Below, piece after piece: positions 11,537 through 21,300 of a DNA stretch of 64,000 nt. The notes under the pieces were generated by a model. That model was not told where the DNA came from and did not search any database. It saw only the letters and a list, made by a program, of their open reading frames with translations. A program made the translations under genes and the position numbers. The DNA lies in contig NZ_CP113783.1 in NCBI RefSeq assembly GCF_029542205.1, positions 2,285,001 to 2,349,000 on the forward strand. Reading direction: 5' to 3'. Numbering within the stretch: the first letter of the stretch is position 1; every line of letters starts with the position of its first letter. The DNA is from Pseudoxanthomonas sp. SE1 (GTDB lineage Bacteria; Pseudomonadota; Gammaproteobacteria; Xanthomonadales; Xanthomonadaceae).

Positions 11537-11662
11537 ATGAAGGTCCTGTCCTCCCTGAAGTCGGCGAAGGCCCGTCACCGCGACTGCAAGGTGGTCCGCC
11601 GTCGCGGCAAGGTCTTCGTGATCTGCAAGTCCAACCCGCGTTTCAAGGCGCGCCAGCGCTGA
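11537..11662 (+). CDS. ykgO: 50S ribosomal protein L36, C-minus (YkgO-like) form
   Basis: A 41-residue basic protein beginning [17 protein letters not shown] and ending [11 protein letters not shown]. It matches the second L36 type (RpmJ2/YkgO). Only two cysteines remain (C17 and C30); the first zinc cysteine of the classical CxxC is replaced (HRDC) and the last histidine ligand is arginine, so the zinc ribbon is broken. In E. coli such paralogues replace the zinc form under zinc starvation; in Xanthomonadaceae this form may be the main copy. GAGG lies eight bases ahead of the ATG and a terminator follows. Confidence 0.92.
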   Translation: MKVLSSLKSAKARHRDCKVVRRRGKVFVICKSNPRFKARQR

Positions 11663-11700
11663 GGAACGGCACTGCCGGCCCCAAGCCGGCAATGCGTTGA

Positions 11701-11724
11701 AAACCGCCTTCGGGCGGTTTTTTG
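11701..11724 (+). terminator. Intrinsic terminator after L36
   Basis: AAACCGCC, loop TTCG, GGCGGTTT, then a T-run; the UUCG-capped stem is a canonical rho-independent terminator. Confidence 0.9.
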
Positions 11725-11772
11725 TTGTCCTGCATTTGTTATAAAAGGCAGATCATCCAGGGGAATCCCACC

Positions 11773-12102
11773 ATGAGCCGTCGCGCCCTCGCACTTCCTT
11801 TGATCGCCCTGCTCGGCCTTGCCGGCCCGGCTTCCGCCGACACCCTGTTGATAGAGCGCGCCCAGGAAACGCCTGCGTCGGCGGCCCCGGTGCGCGGACA
11901 GACGGCAGCCGACGTCGAAGCCCGCTTCGGCGCCCCGCAACAGAAGCTCGAGCCGCGTGGCGGCCAGAAGCGGCAATGGCCGGTGATCCAGCGCTGGGTC
12001 TATCCCGGCTTCACCGTCTACTTCGAGAAGAGCCGTGTCATCGACGTGGTGCTGAACAAGGCCACCGCCGAAGAGATCGGCCCCAAGCCCCCTATCCGCT
12101 GA
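11773..12102 (+). CDS. Conserved exported small protein of unknown function
   Basis: A 109-residue protein with a clear signal peptide (MSRRALALPLIALLGLAG, cleavage after PASA). The mature part contains TAADVEARFGAPQQK and an aromatic strand-rich stretch, RWVYPGFTVYFEKSRVIDVV. The helix-turn plus strand pattern resembles the SmpA/OmlA (BamE-like) fold, but no lipobox is present and the link is only structural impression. The start at 11773 is preferred over an in-frame ATG at 11722 that lies in the terminator and would spoil the signal peptide. No known partner; it lies ahead of aguA, 27 bases away. Confidence 0.75.
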   Translation: MSRRALALPLIALLGLAGPASADTLLIERAQETPASAAPVRGQTAADVEARFGAPQQKLEPRGGQKRQWPVIQRWVYPGFTVYFEKSRVIDVVLNKATAEEIGPKPPIR

Positions 12103-12129
12103 CCGGCGACTTTCGCGCCCCGCAATCCC

Positions 12130-13161
12130 ATGACCGATGCCTATCGCTTCCCCGCGGAGTGGGAACCCCAGTCCGCGGTCCTGATCGCTTGGCCGCACGC
12201 CGAGACCGATTGGGCCGACCGCCTCGCCGATGTCGAGGAAACCTATGTCGCCCTGGTGGCCGCCATCACCCGCTTCCAGCCTGTGGTGATCTGCGTCGCC
12301 GACGACGATCTGCAGATCTACGCGGAAGCGAGACTGCGCTCGGCACGGGTGGACATGGAACGCGTGCGCTTCGTCCCGGCGGAATACGACGATACGTGGC
12401 TGCGGGATTCCGGACCGATCACCCTGCGTGATGGCGACCGGTTCAAACTGCTGGACTTCCGCTTCACTGGCTGGGGCGGCAAGTACGAAGCCACCCGCGA
12501 TGACCGCCTGGTCGGCGAGCTCTCCGGCATGCAGTTGTTTCACAACTACTTCGTCCAAAGTATTGATTTTGCTTTGGAAGGTGGCGCCATTGAGACCGAT
12601 GGAACGGGCACTCTGCTGACCACGTGGCAGTGCCTGCACGAACGACACCCCGACGCCTCGCGCGAAGACCTGACCGACAAGCTGGCGCACTGGTTGAAGC
12701 AGGGGCGCGTGCTGTGGCTGGACCATGGCTATCTGGAAGGCGACGACACCGACGCCCATATCGATACCCTCGCCCGCTTCGCGCCCGGCGACGCCATCGT
12801 CTACCAGGCGTGCGACGACGCCTCGGACGTCCACTACACCGAATTGCAGGCCATGGCCGCCGACATCGCGGCACTGCGGACGGCCGATGGGCGACCGTAC
12901 CGCGCGTTCCCGTTGCCATGGGCGCAGCCGGTGATCGACAACGGCCGCCGATTGGCGGCGTCCTACGCGAACTACCTGATCATCAACGGCGCCGTACTGA
13001 TGCCCGCCTACGGCGACCCCGCCGACGGCCAGGCGGCCGCGGTGCTGGCACAGGCCTACCCGGATCGCGAGATCGTGCAAGTACCCTGCCGCGCGCTGAT
13101 CTGGCAGAACGGCAGCCTGCACTGCATCACCATGCAATTGCCGGCGGGGCTGCTTGGCTGA
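12130..13161 (+). CDS. aguA: Agmatine deiminase
   Basis: A 343-residue enzyme of the guanidino-group-modifying superfamily converting agmatine to N-carbamoylputrescine and ammonia, a step towards putrescine. Seen: MTDAYRFPAEWEPQ at the start, WLRDSGPI and NWGGKY-like GWGGKYEA strings, an internal IDFALEGGAIETDG, the histidine motif DTDAHID and the catalytic cysteine C332 in NGSLHCITMQ. Length is slightly below the usual 360-370. The partner amidase aguB lies about 2.5 kb downstream on the same strand with two unrelated genes between. Confidence 0.92.
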   Translation: MTDAYRFPAEWEPQSAVLIAWPHAETDWADRLADVEETYVALVAAITRFQPVVICVADDDLQIYAEARLRSARVDMERVRFVPAEYDDTWLRDSGPITLRDGDRFKLLDFRFTGWGGKYEATRDDRLVGELSGMQLFHNYFVQSIDFALEGGAIETDGTGTLLTTWQCLHERHPDASREDLTDKLAHWLKQGRVLWLDHGYLEGDDTDAHIDTLARFAPGDAIVYQACDDASDVHYTELQAMAADIAALRTADGRPYRAFPLPWAQPVIDNGRRLAASYANYLIINGAVLMPAYGDPADGQAAAVLAQAYPDREIVQVPCRALIWQNGSLHCITMQLPAGLLG

Positions 13162-13287
13162 ATCCGTCATCGGCGCCACGGCTCATGGCACCGTGACATC
13201 AGTTGGGCGCAGATTGAACGCTTCGTTTACATCTCGCCTCACACGATCCCGGATAACCACCGTTTCCCATTGATCGAGGAGACGGCC

Positions 13288-14250
13288 GTGTATTCACGAC
13301 GCAAGTTCCTGACGACCGCTGCGCTGGCCACGGCCGGTCTCGGCCTGGCCGCCTGCCGTGACGCAGCGCAGGCGGGCGGGGTTGGCGCATCACCGGCTGC
13401 TCCATCCCCCGTCGCCGCGCCGGGCGCATTGAACACCCGCATCATCCCGTCGACCGGCGAGCGGGTCCCCGTCATCGGCATGGGCACGTCCGGCAGTTTC
13501 GAAGTCGGCCAGAGCGCGGCCGAACTCGACCCCTTGCGTGAAGTGCTGAAGCGGTTCTTTGCCGCGGGCGCCACACTCATCGATACGGCACCCACCTACA
13601 GCGTCGCCGAAGACGTCATGGGCGCGCTGTTGGCGGAACAGGGACTCACCAGCAAGGCCTGGTTGGCCACCAAACTGTCCGGCGTGACCGGGCGCGAGGC
13701 CGGCATGGCCCAGTTCGAAGACACGCTGCGCAGGCTGAAGACCGACAAGGTGGCGCTGCTGCAGGTCCACAACCTGGGCGACCTGAAGACCCAGATGGCG
13801 GTTGCGCGCGAATTGAAGGCGCAGGGCAAGGTGAAGTACGTCGGCGTGACGCATTACGTCGAACGGGCGCAGGAACAACTCGCCGATGTCGTGCAGGCGG
13901 AGAAGCCCGACTTCCTGCAGATCAACTATTCCGTCGTCAGCCGCGGAGCGGAGAAGCGTGTATTGCCGCTGGCACGGGACCTGGGCGTGGCGGTGCTGAT
14001 CAATCGCGCCTTCGAAGACGGCAAGCTGTTCGCGCAGGTCAAGGACACGCCATTGCCACCCGCGTTGTCGGAAGCCGGCGTTTCGTCGTGGGCGCAGGCC
14101 TTCCTGAAGTTCGCCCTCAGCCATTCCGCGGTCACTGCCGTCATCCCGGCCACGGGCAAGCCCGATCGCCAGAGCGACAACCTGAAAGCCGGCTCGGGTC
14201 CGGACCTGACGCCGGCACAGCGCGACGCCCTGATCGCCGCGGTGGCCTGA
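13288..14250 (+). CDS. Aldo/keto reductase with a twin-arginine lipoprotein-type signal
   Basis: A 320-residue protein. The N-terminus SRRKFLTTAALATAGLGLAAC is a Tat signal ending in a lipobox cysteine, so the enzyme is probably exported folded and perhaps lipid-anchored. The mature part is an AKR TIM barrel: GMGTSG, DTAPTYSVAE (catalytic D and Y), KAWLATKLS and a late VIPATGKPDRQSDNL cofactor motif. I chose GTG 13288 because GAGGAGA lies five bases before it; a TTG at 13270 is in frame upstream. Substrate unknown. It is followed after four bases by the transporter gene. Confidence 0.85.
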   Translation: MYSRRKFLTTAALATAGLGLAACRDAAQAGGVGASPAAPSPVAAPGALNTRIIPSTGERVPVIGMGTSGSFEVGQSAAELDPLREVLKRFFAAGATLIDTAPTYSVAEDVMGALLAEQGLTSKAWLATKLSGVTGREAGMAQFEDTLRRLKTDKVALLQVHNLGDLKTQMAVARELKAQGKVKYVGVTHYVERAQEQLADVVQAEKPDFLQINYSVVSRGAEKRVLPLARDLGVAVLINRAFEDGKLFAQVKDTPLPPALSEAGVSSWAQAFLKFALSHSAVTAVIPATGKPDRQSDNLKAGSGPDLTPAQRDALIAAVA

Positions 14251-14254
14251 GCCG

Positions 14255-15562
14255 ATGTCGTCACCCCCTTCGTCCGGCATGGCCGGCTGGCTTGGCCACC
14301 TGTTCAATGTCCGCCACCACGAAGCGCCGGTGGTCGGCGCCGGACTGGCGATGTTCTTCCTGCTGTTCGCGGGCTATTTCATGCTCCGCCCGATCCGCGA
14401 AACGATGGGTGTCACCGGTGGCGTCGACAATCTGCAGTGGCTGTTCACCGGCACCTTCGTCGCTACGCTGATCGTGCTGCCGCTGTACGGATGGATCGCG
14501 TCGAAGGTCCCTCGCCGGCGCATCGTGCCATGGGTGTTCGGCGTGGTGGTGGCCAGCCTGATCGGCTACGGTGCGGCGATGCTGGCACGGCCGGATGATG
14601 TCTGGCTGGCACGCACGTTCTACATCTGGGTGTCGGTCATCAACCTGCTGATGATCTCGCTGGCCTGGAGCGTGCTGGCCGACGTGATGGAAAGCCACGA
14701 GGCCAAGCGCCTGTTCGCGCTGATCGCCGCAGGCGCCAGCCTGGGCGGCCTGGCGGGTCCGCTGCTGACCACGCTGCTGGTCAAGCCGTTGGGGCACGGC
14801 GGCCTGATGGTGCTCTCGGCCGTGCTGATCGGCGCCAGCGCCGCCACCGCGTCTTGGCTGCATCGCTGGCGCGACCGCCATCCACTGCCCGCGGGCACGA
14901 GTTCGGCCGAACAGCGGCAACGGCCGCTCGGTGGCAATCCCTTCGCGGGCGCGACAGCGGTGTTCCGTTCGCCCTACCTGCTGGGCATCGCCTTCTTCGT
15001 GCTGCTGCTGGCGACGGTGACGACCTTCCTGTATTTCGAACAGGCCAAGCTGGTCGCCGAACGCTTTGCCGACAAGGAGGAGCAGACGCAAGTCTTCGGC
15101 CTCATCGACACTGCCGTACAGGCATTGGCCATCCTCAGCCAGTTGTTCATCACCGGCCGCATCGCGCAGAAGCTGGGCGTCGGCGTGCTGCTGGTCGCGG
15201 TGCCCGTGGTCGTCGCCGCCGGTTTCCTGTGGCTGGCGCTGGCCCCGATGTTCGCGGTCTTCGTGGTGGTGATGGTGGTGCGGCGCGCGGGCGAGTATGC
15301 CTTCGTGCGCCCGGGTCGCGAGATGCTCTATACCGTGGTGCCCGCAGAGCAGAAGTACAAGGCGAAGAACTTCGTCGACACGGTGGTCTACCGCGGCGGC
15401 GACGCACTCAGCGGCTGGGTCAAGCGGGCGCTGGACGTGCTGGCGGAGCACCCTGCGGCCGCGATGTTCATCGGCGCCGGCGTGGCGGCAGTGTGGGCGA
15501 TCACCGGCGTGACGCTGGGCAGACGACAGAAGCGGATGGAGGCGACGCACGGCGCCTCCTGA
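14255..15562 (+). CDS. MFS-like NTP/NDP-exchange-family transporter
   Basis: A 435-residue protein with about 12 predicted membrane helices. Strings such as FAGYFMLRPIRETMGV near residue 45, a basic loop SKVPRRRIVPW and FVRPGREMLYTVVPAEQKYKAKNFVDTV near residue 350 are typical of the bacterial proteins annotated as NTP/NDP exchange transporters, related to the ATP/ADP translocase of intracellular bacteria and plastids but present in free-living Xanthomonadaceae. Actual substrate unknown. Coupled closely to the reductase gene upstream. An alternative ATG is at 14279. Confidence 0.75.
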   Translation: MSSPPSSGMAGWLGHLFNVRHHEAPVVGAGLAMFFLLFAGYFMLRPIRETMGVTGGVDNLQWLFTGTFVATLIVLPLYGWIASKVPRRRIVPWVFGVVVASLIGYGAAMLARPDDVWLARTFYIWVSVINLLMISLAWSVLADVMESHEAKRLFALIAAGASLGGLAGPLLTTLLVKPLGHGGLMVLSAVLIGASAATASWLHRWRDRHPLPAGTSSAEQRQRPLGGNPFAGATAVFRSPYLLGIAFFVLLLATVTTFLYFEQAKLVAERFADKEEQTQVFGLIDTAVQALAILSQLFITGRIAQKLGVGVLLVAVPVVVAAGFLWLALAPMFAVFVVVMVVRRAGEYAFVRPGREMLYTVVPAEQKYKAKNFVDTVVYRGGDALSGWVKRALDVLAEHPAAAMFIGAGVAAVWAITGVTLGRRQKRMEATHGAS

Positions 15563-15645
15563 GCCCGCGCGTTCACTCCCCGGACGCCTGCCGTCACGGT
15601 GGACGCGGTACCATGCGCCCCTCCCCTTCCGCCCCTGCCCGCACG

Positions 15646-16530
15646 ATGAGCCGCACCACCCTGCCCGTTGCCCTGATCCAGGAAAAGAACCACGGCGATG
15701 CCGATGCCAACCTGTCGGTGATCGAAGCGCGCGTGGCCGAGGCCGCCAAGCAGGGCGCGAAGCTGGTGCTGCTGCAGGAACTGCACAACGGTGCCTACTT
15801 CTGCCAGCACGAATCCGTGCATGAATTCGACCTGGCCGAACCGGTCCCCGGTCCCAGCACCGAGCGCCTGGGCAAGTTGGCGAAGCAGCATGGCGTGGTT
15901 CTGGTGTCGTCGCTGTTCGAGCGCCGCGCCGCCGGGCTGTACCACAACACCGCCGTCGTCTACGAAAAGGACGGCAGCATCGCGGGCAAGTACCGCAAGA
16001 TGCACATCCCGGACGATCCTGGGTTCTACGAGAAGTTCTATTTCACCCCGGGCGACATGGGCTTCATGCCCATCGATACGTCCGTCGGCCGCCTCGGCGT
16101 GCTGGTGTGCTGGGACCAGTGGTATCCGGAGGCCGCGCGCCTGATGGCGCTCGCCGGTGCGCACCTGCTGCTCTACCCGACCGCGATCGGTTGGGATCCG
16201 GACGACGAACAGGCCGAGAAGAACCGGCAGCGCGATGCCTGGGTATTGAGCCACCGCGGCCACGCCGTGGCCAATGGCCTGCCGGTGCTGAGCTGCAACC
16301 GCGTCGGCCACGAACCTTCGCCCATCGGCGCCTCGGGCATCCAGTTCTGGGGCAACAGCCACGTGCTGGGTCCGCAGGGTGAGTTCATCGCCGAAGCCGG
16401 CACCGAGGAAACCATCCTGATGGCGGACATCGACCTGCAGCGCAGCGAGCATGTCCGTCGCATCTGGCCGTTCCTGCGCGACCGCCGCATCGACGCATAC
16501 GGCGACCTGCTCAAGCGCTACATCGACTGA
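15646..16530 (+). CDS. aguB: N-carbamoylputrescine amidase
   Basis: A 294-residue nitrilase-superfamily enzyme hydrolysing N-carbamoylputrescine to putrescine, CO2 and ammonia, the step after AguA. The catalytic triad is visible: E45 (LLQELHNG), K118 (YRKMHIPDDPGFYEK) and C155 (LVCWDQWYPE). The PDDPGFYEKFYFTPGD string is specific to AguB. ATG 15646 gives the standard N-terminus TTLPVALIQ; an ATG at 15613 is in frame but adds a proline-rich leader. Only nine bases separate its stop from the next gene. Confidence 0.93.
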   Translation: MSRTTLPVALIQEKNHGDADANLSVIEARVAEAAKQGAKLVLLQELHNGAYFCQHESVHEFDLAEPVPGPSTERLGKLAKQHGVVLVSSLFERRAAGLYHNTAVVYEKDGSIAGKYRKMHIPDDPGFYEKFYFTPGDMGFMPIDTSVGRLGVLVCWDQWYPEAARLMALAGAHLLLYPTAIGWDPDDEQAEKNRQRDAWVLSHRGHAVANGLPVLSCNRVGHEPSPIGASGIQFWGNSHVLGPQGEFIAEAGTEETILMADIDLQRSEHVRRIWPFLRDRRIDAYGDLLKRYID

Positions 16531-16539
16531 GACCCACGC

Positions 16540-17070
16540 GTGCCGCTGATCGTCCGTGAAGCCACGCCGGCCGATGTGCCGGCCATCGCCTCCCTCTACG
16601 CGGATGAAGTCCGCGACCACGTCAACACCTACGAGTACGACGTGCCGGACGAGGCCGAAATGGCGCACCGCATGCAGGCCGTACTCGACGCCGGCTATCC
16701 GTATCTGGTGGCGGAGTTCGACGGAGACTTCGTCGGTTACGCCTACGCCGGCAGCTACCGGGCACGCGCGGGCTACCGCAAGACCGTGGAGAACTCGGTC
16801 TACGTGGTCCCCGGCCGGCAGGGCAAGGGCATCGGGGCGGCGTTGATGCAGGCGCTGATCGACGCCTGCGAGGCGCGCGGCTATCGCCAGATGATCGCCG
16901 TGATCGGCGAACCCACCAACACCGCCTCCATCCGGCTGCACGAGAAGTTCGGTTTCACGCTGGTCGGCGTCTTCCGCGGCATCGCCTGGAAGCACGACCG
17001 CTGGCTGGACACCGTGCAGATGCAGCGCACCCTCGGCGCCGGCACCACCGCGCCCCCGCAAGACGAATGA
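16540..17070 (+). CDS. GNAT-family N-acetyltransferase (phosphinothricin-acetyltransferase-like)
   Basis: A 176-residue acetyltransferase. It begins at GTG 16540 (PLIVREATPADVPAI), contains the EYDVPDEAEMAHR and AYAGSYRARAGYRKTVENSVYV region of the PAT/Bar subgroup, the acetyl-CoA loop GRQGKGIGAALM near residue 90 and EPTNTASIRLHEKFGF. These enzymes acetylate small amines such as phosphinothricin or methionine sulfoximine. Native substrate unknown. It lies in a tight run with aguB and the TraB-like gene. Confidence 0.88.
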   Translation: MPLIVREATPADVPAIASLYADEVRDHVNTYEYDVPDEAEMAHRMQAVLDAGYPYLVAEFDGDFVGYAYAGSYRARAGYRKTVENSVYVVPGRQGKGIGAALMQALIDACEARGYRQMIAVIGEPTNTASIRLHEKFGFTLVGVFRGIAWKHDRWLDTVQMQRTLGAGTTAPPQDE

Positions 17071-17074
17071 CACG

Positions 17075-18310
17075 ATGACCGAATCAAACACCCCTCCCGC
17101 CGATCCCTTGCACGGACAACCCCACGAGATCGTCGAGCGGGATGGCGTGCGCTACACCCTGCTCGGCACCGCCCACGTCTCGCGCGCCAGCGTCGATGCC
17201 GTGCGAGCGGCCGTGGCCAGTGGCGACTACGACAGCGTGGCGGTGGAGCTGGACCCGGGCCGCCTGCAGTCGCTGACCGATCCCGACACGCTCGCGCGAC
17301 TCGACCTGGTGAAGGTGATCCGCGAAGGCAAGACGCACCTGTTCGCCGCCAACCTGGCGCTGGCCGCCTACCAGCGCCGCCTGGCCGAACAACTCGGTGT
17401 CGAGCCCGGCGAGGAGCTGAAAGCCGGCGCGCTGGATGCGCAGGCACGCGGCCTGCCCGTGCACCTGATCGATCGCGAAGTGGGTCTGACCTTCAAGCGC
17501 GCGCTGCAATCGCTGGGCTGGTGGCAGCGCACCAAGGTGGGCGCCGGCATCCTCGCCAGCATGTTCGGTGACGAAGAAGTCGGGGACGACGAAATCGAGA
17601 AGCTCAAGCAGGGCGACATGATGGAATCGAGCTTCGGCGAGTTCGCGGCCGAAAGCCCGCAGCTGTACCAGGCGATCATCGCCGAGCGCGACCAGTACAT
17701 GGCATCGGCACTGCGCCAGGTTGCCGCCGGCAAGCCGACCGGCGCCACGTCGCCGTACCGCGTGCTCGCCGTGGTCGGCGCGGGGCATCTGCCCGGCCTG
17801 ACCCGCCACCTGAAGGACGATACCGCCGACCCGGCCGAGCTTCGACGCGCGCTCGAACTCGTCAAGCCCAAGTCGCGCGTGCCGTGGATGGAACTGGTGA
17901 TCGGTGTGTTCCTCGTGGGCGGATTCGCCTGGGGGTTCTGGCAGGGCGGCGTGGACGTCGGCTCGGACCTGTTGCTGCAGTGGGTACTGGCCACCGGTGT
18001 GCTGGGCGCCATCGGCTGCGCGATCGCGGGCGGGCATCCTCTCAGCATTCTCGCGGCCTTCATTTCATCGCCGCTCACGCCGCTGCATCCCGCGCTTGCG
18101 TCGGGTACCGTCAGCGCCTTCGTGGAAGCGACGTTGCGCAAGCCCACGTATGCCGACTTCATGGCATTGCGCGACGATGTCCAGACGATGCGCGGCTGGT
18201 GGAAGAACCGCGTGGCGCGCGTCCTGCTGAACTTCTTCCTCACCAGCCTGGGCACTGCCATCGGCGTGTGGACCGGGGGACTGAGGATGCTCGGCAAACT
18301 GGTCGGCTGA
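17075..18310 (+). CDS. TraB-like membrane protein
   Basis: A 411-residue protein of the TraB/PrgY group: the N-terminal GTAHVSRASVDAV motif, a central VVGAGHLPGL motif, and four hydrophobic segments in the last 130 residues. Family members include a pheromone-shutdown protein of enterococci; the fold is related to erythromycin-esterase/ChaN-like domains with a possible metal site made of the GxxH motifs. No role is established in this group. It follows the acetyltransferase by four bases and ends at a strong terminator. Confidence 0.82.
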   Translation: MTESNTPPADPLHGQPHEIVERDGVRYTLLGTAHVSRASVDAVRAAVASGDYDSVAVELDPGRLQSLTDPDTLARLDLVKVIREGKTHLFAANLALAAYQRRLAEQLGVEPGEELKAGALDAQARGLPVHLIDREVGLTFKRALQSLGWWQRTKVGAGILASMFGDEEVGDDEIEKLKQGDMMESSFGEFAAESPQLYQAIIAERDQYMASALRQVAAGKPTGATSPYRVLAVVGAGHLPGLTRHLKDDTADPAELRRALELVKPKSRVPWMELVIGVFLVGGFAWGFWQGGVDVGSDLLLQWVLATGVLGAIGCAIAGGHPLSILAAFISSPLTPLHPALASGTVSAFVEATLRKPTYADFMALRDDVQTMRGWWKNRVARVLLNFFLTSLGTAIGVWTGGLRMLGKLVG

Positions 18311-18329
18311 GCTGGACTTGAGGAAAAAG

Positions 18330-18352
18330 AGAGCCGGGCAATGCCCGGCTCT
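18330..18352. terminator. Bidirectional terminator between the TraB-like gene and the RND operon
   Basis: AGAGCCGGGC, loop AAT, GCCCGGCTCT, preceded on the plus strand by an A-run that gives a U-run on the minus strand. It separates two convergent transcription units. Confidence 0.8.
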
Positions 18353-18368
18353 TCGCTTTCCGCTTTCT

Positions 18369-21300
18369 TCACTCCACGTGCAGGGCGGCCACGGTTGCCG
18401 CCGCAGATGTATCGCCACGACGCTGCTTGGCCCGGCCGATCGCACGCGAGGTGCCACTGCGCATGTCGTCCAGGATCGCGTAGATCGTGGGCAGGAACAG
18501 CAGGCTGACCACAGTCGAGAACGCCAGGCCACCGGCGATGGCGCGTGCCATCGGCGCATAGGCCGGGCCGTCGCCCGCCATCTGGGTGTTCGCCATCGCG
18601 ATGGGGACCATCGCCAGGATCGCCGTGCCCATCGTCATCAGGATGGGCCGCAAACGTTCACGGCTGCCTTCCACCAGTGCGTCCGTGCGCGACATGCCGC
18701 GCCGTCGCAGGTTGTTGATGTGCTCGACCATCACGATGCCGTTGTTCACCACCACGCCCATCAGCACCAGGATGCCGATGAAGGACATGATGCCGAACGT
18801 GGTGCCGGTGAGCGCGAACAGCCAGAACACGCCGAACACCGAGAACAGCACGCCGCTCATGATGGCCGCCGGGAACAGCAGCGACTCGAACACCGCCGCC
18901 ATGACGATGTAGATCATCACCAGTGCGATCAGCAGGTTGAACATCATCTGCCCCATCGCCTCGTCGTCTTCCTGGAAGGCGCTGCCATCGAACGAATAGC
19001 TGTAGCCCGCGGGGAACGACATGCCCTCCAGCGCTTCTTCCATCGCCTTGCGCGCATCCGGCACGGTGACCTTCTCTGCCAGGTTGGCCTGCACGGTCAA
19101 CGTCGTCTGGCGATTGGTGCGCTGGATCTGCGTGGCCGACGGCGTGATGCCCACGTCGACCAGGCTCAACAGCGGTACCGTGCGGCCATCCGGCGAACGC
19201 ACCATGAAACCAGCCAGGTCTTCGGTGCCGTAGTCTTCGGCACCCGCGAAACGCACCCACACCGGCACCTCGGTCTCGCCACGGCGGAACTCGCGCAGCG
19301 GCGCACCACGCAGGGCCAGGCCCACGAAGCTGGCCACCTGCTGGGAAGTGAAGCCGAAGGCCGCGGCGCGCTCGCGATCGACACGCACGTTCAACTCGCT
19401 GTTCTGGTCGCCGACATCCACGCGCACGTCACGCAGTTCCTTGCGCTTGGCCAGGATCGGAATCAGGTCGTCCGCGATCTCCGCCAGGGTCTGGGTCGAA
19501 TCGCCGACCAGTTGGAACGACACACTCTGGCCGGGCTGGCCACCGCCGCCCTGGTTGCCGCCGTCGCCGCCGATGCCGATGTTGGCGCGGGCCGATTTCG
19601 GCAGGTCCTTGCGCAGCTGTTCGACGATCGGCTTGGTCTCGCTGGCCTTTTCGGTGTCGAACTTGACCTGGGTTCCGCCCCAACCCTGCTCGCTGAAGTA
19701 CGAGTAGATCTGGCTGATGCGGTACTTCTTGCGGTTGGCGTCCAGGAACTGCTCGACCTTGAGGATCTCGGCCGACATCTGCTCCTTGGTGTAGGCGCCC
19801 TTCCACTGGTAATACAGCTCCGCTTCGCCACCGCCGTCGTTGCCGAACATGTCGAACTTCGTCATCTTCATGGGCACGAAGCTGACCACGATGATCAGCA
19901 GGATGCCCAGCACGCTCCAGCCACGGTGTTCCAGCGTCCAACGCAGGAACCCCGCGTAGCGCTTCTGCATGCGCGGGATGATGCCGGTCTCGCTGCGCAC
20001 CTGGGGCGGTGTCTTCAACCGCGCCGAAATCATCGGGATCAGGCTGACCGCGACCAGCCACGAGGCCAGCAGCGACACCGAGATGGTGATCGCGATCTGG
20101 CCCAGGTAGATGCTCAGGAAGTTGCGTTCGCCGAACAGGTTGGGCACGAACACGATGCAGTGGCACAGCGTGCCCGCCGACAGCGCGATCGCCACGTGGC
20201 GGGTGCCGACGATCGAAGCCCAGGTGGGGTTGTCCGGGTACTTCTCGCGTTCCTGGTAGATGCTCTCGACCACGACCACGGCGTTGTCGACCAGCATGCC
20301 GATGGCCAGCAGCAGGCCCATCATCGACAGGATGTTGAGCGTCACGCCAGCGAAGTACATGAAGCCCAGCGTCATCACGAAGCAGATCGGGATCGCCAGC
20401 GTCACCATAGACACCGAAGGCCAGTGGCGCAGGAAGAACCACAGCACCACGATGGACAGCACCAGGCCGATCGCGCCGGCTTCCGCCAGTTCGAGCAGCG
20501 ACGAAGTGACGTTGTCGCCCTGGTTCTCGATGATCTTGACCTGGATGTCGCTCATCTCCGGCTGGGCGCGGATCGATTCGACCTCGGCCAGCGCGTTGCT
20601 GGACACCTCCACCAGGTTGGCGTTGCGTTCCTTGAAGATGTCCAGGCCGACGGCTGGTTGGCCGTCCAGACGGCGACCGTAGTCCATCCTGGCCGGCTTC
20701 AGGCGCACGTCGGCGATGTCGCCGAGCCGCACGCTGCCCGCACCGACGATCAGGTCGCGTAGCTGCTGCAGGTCGGTCAGCTCGCCGACGGGCTGCACGC
20801 GCAGGCGCTGCGGCCCGTCGCTGATCACACCGGCCGAAATGGAGAAGTTGACCGCCTGCAGCCGCGTCGTCAGATCGTTGAGGCTCAGGTTGTGCGCGGT
20901 CAGGCGATCCTGGTTGATCGCGATCTCCACTTCGTTCGGCGGCGCGCCCGACACGTCCACGCGGGCCACGCCCGGGATGCGCTCGATGCGACGCTTGAAC
21001 TCGCGTTCGATCATGTCGTACGCGCCGGTCAGGTCGGTCTTGCTGGCCAGGCGCACCCGCAGCACCGGCTGATCGGTGGTCGAGAACTTGAAGACGAAAT
21101 AGCGCTGCAGGTCGTCCGGCAGGTCGTCGCGGATCGCGTCCAGACGCTCGCGCGCCTCGGACGCGGCGATGGCCACGTCGCGGTCCCAGTCCGAGAACTG
21201 GATGAAGATCTGCGCGCCGTCGGCCTTGGCGTTGGATTCCATTCGCTTGATGCCGGCCATCGTCGACAGCGCTTCCTCGGCCGGTCGCAGCACCGTGCGC

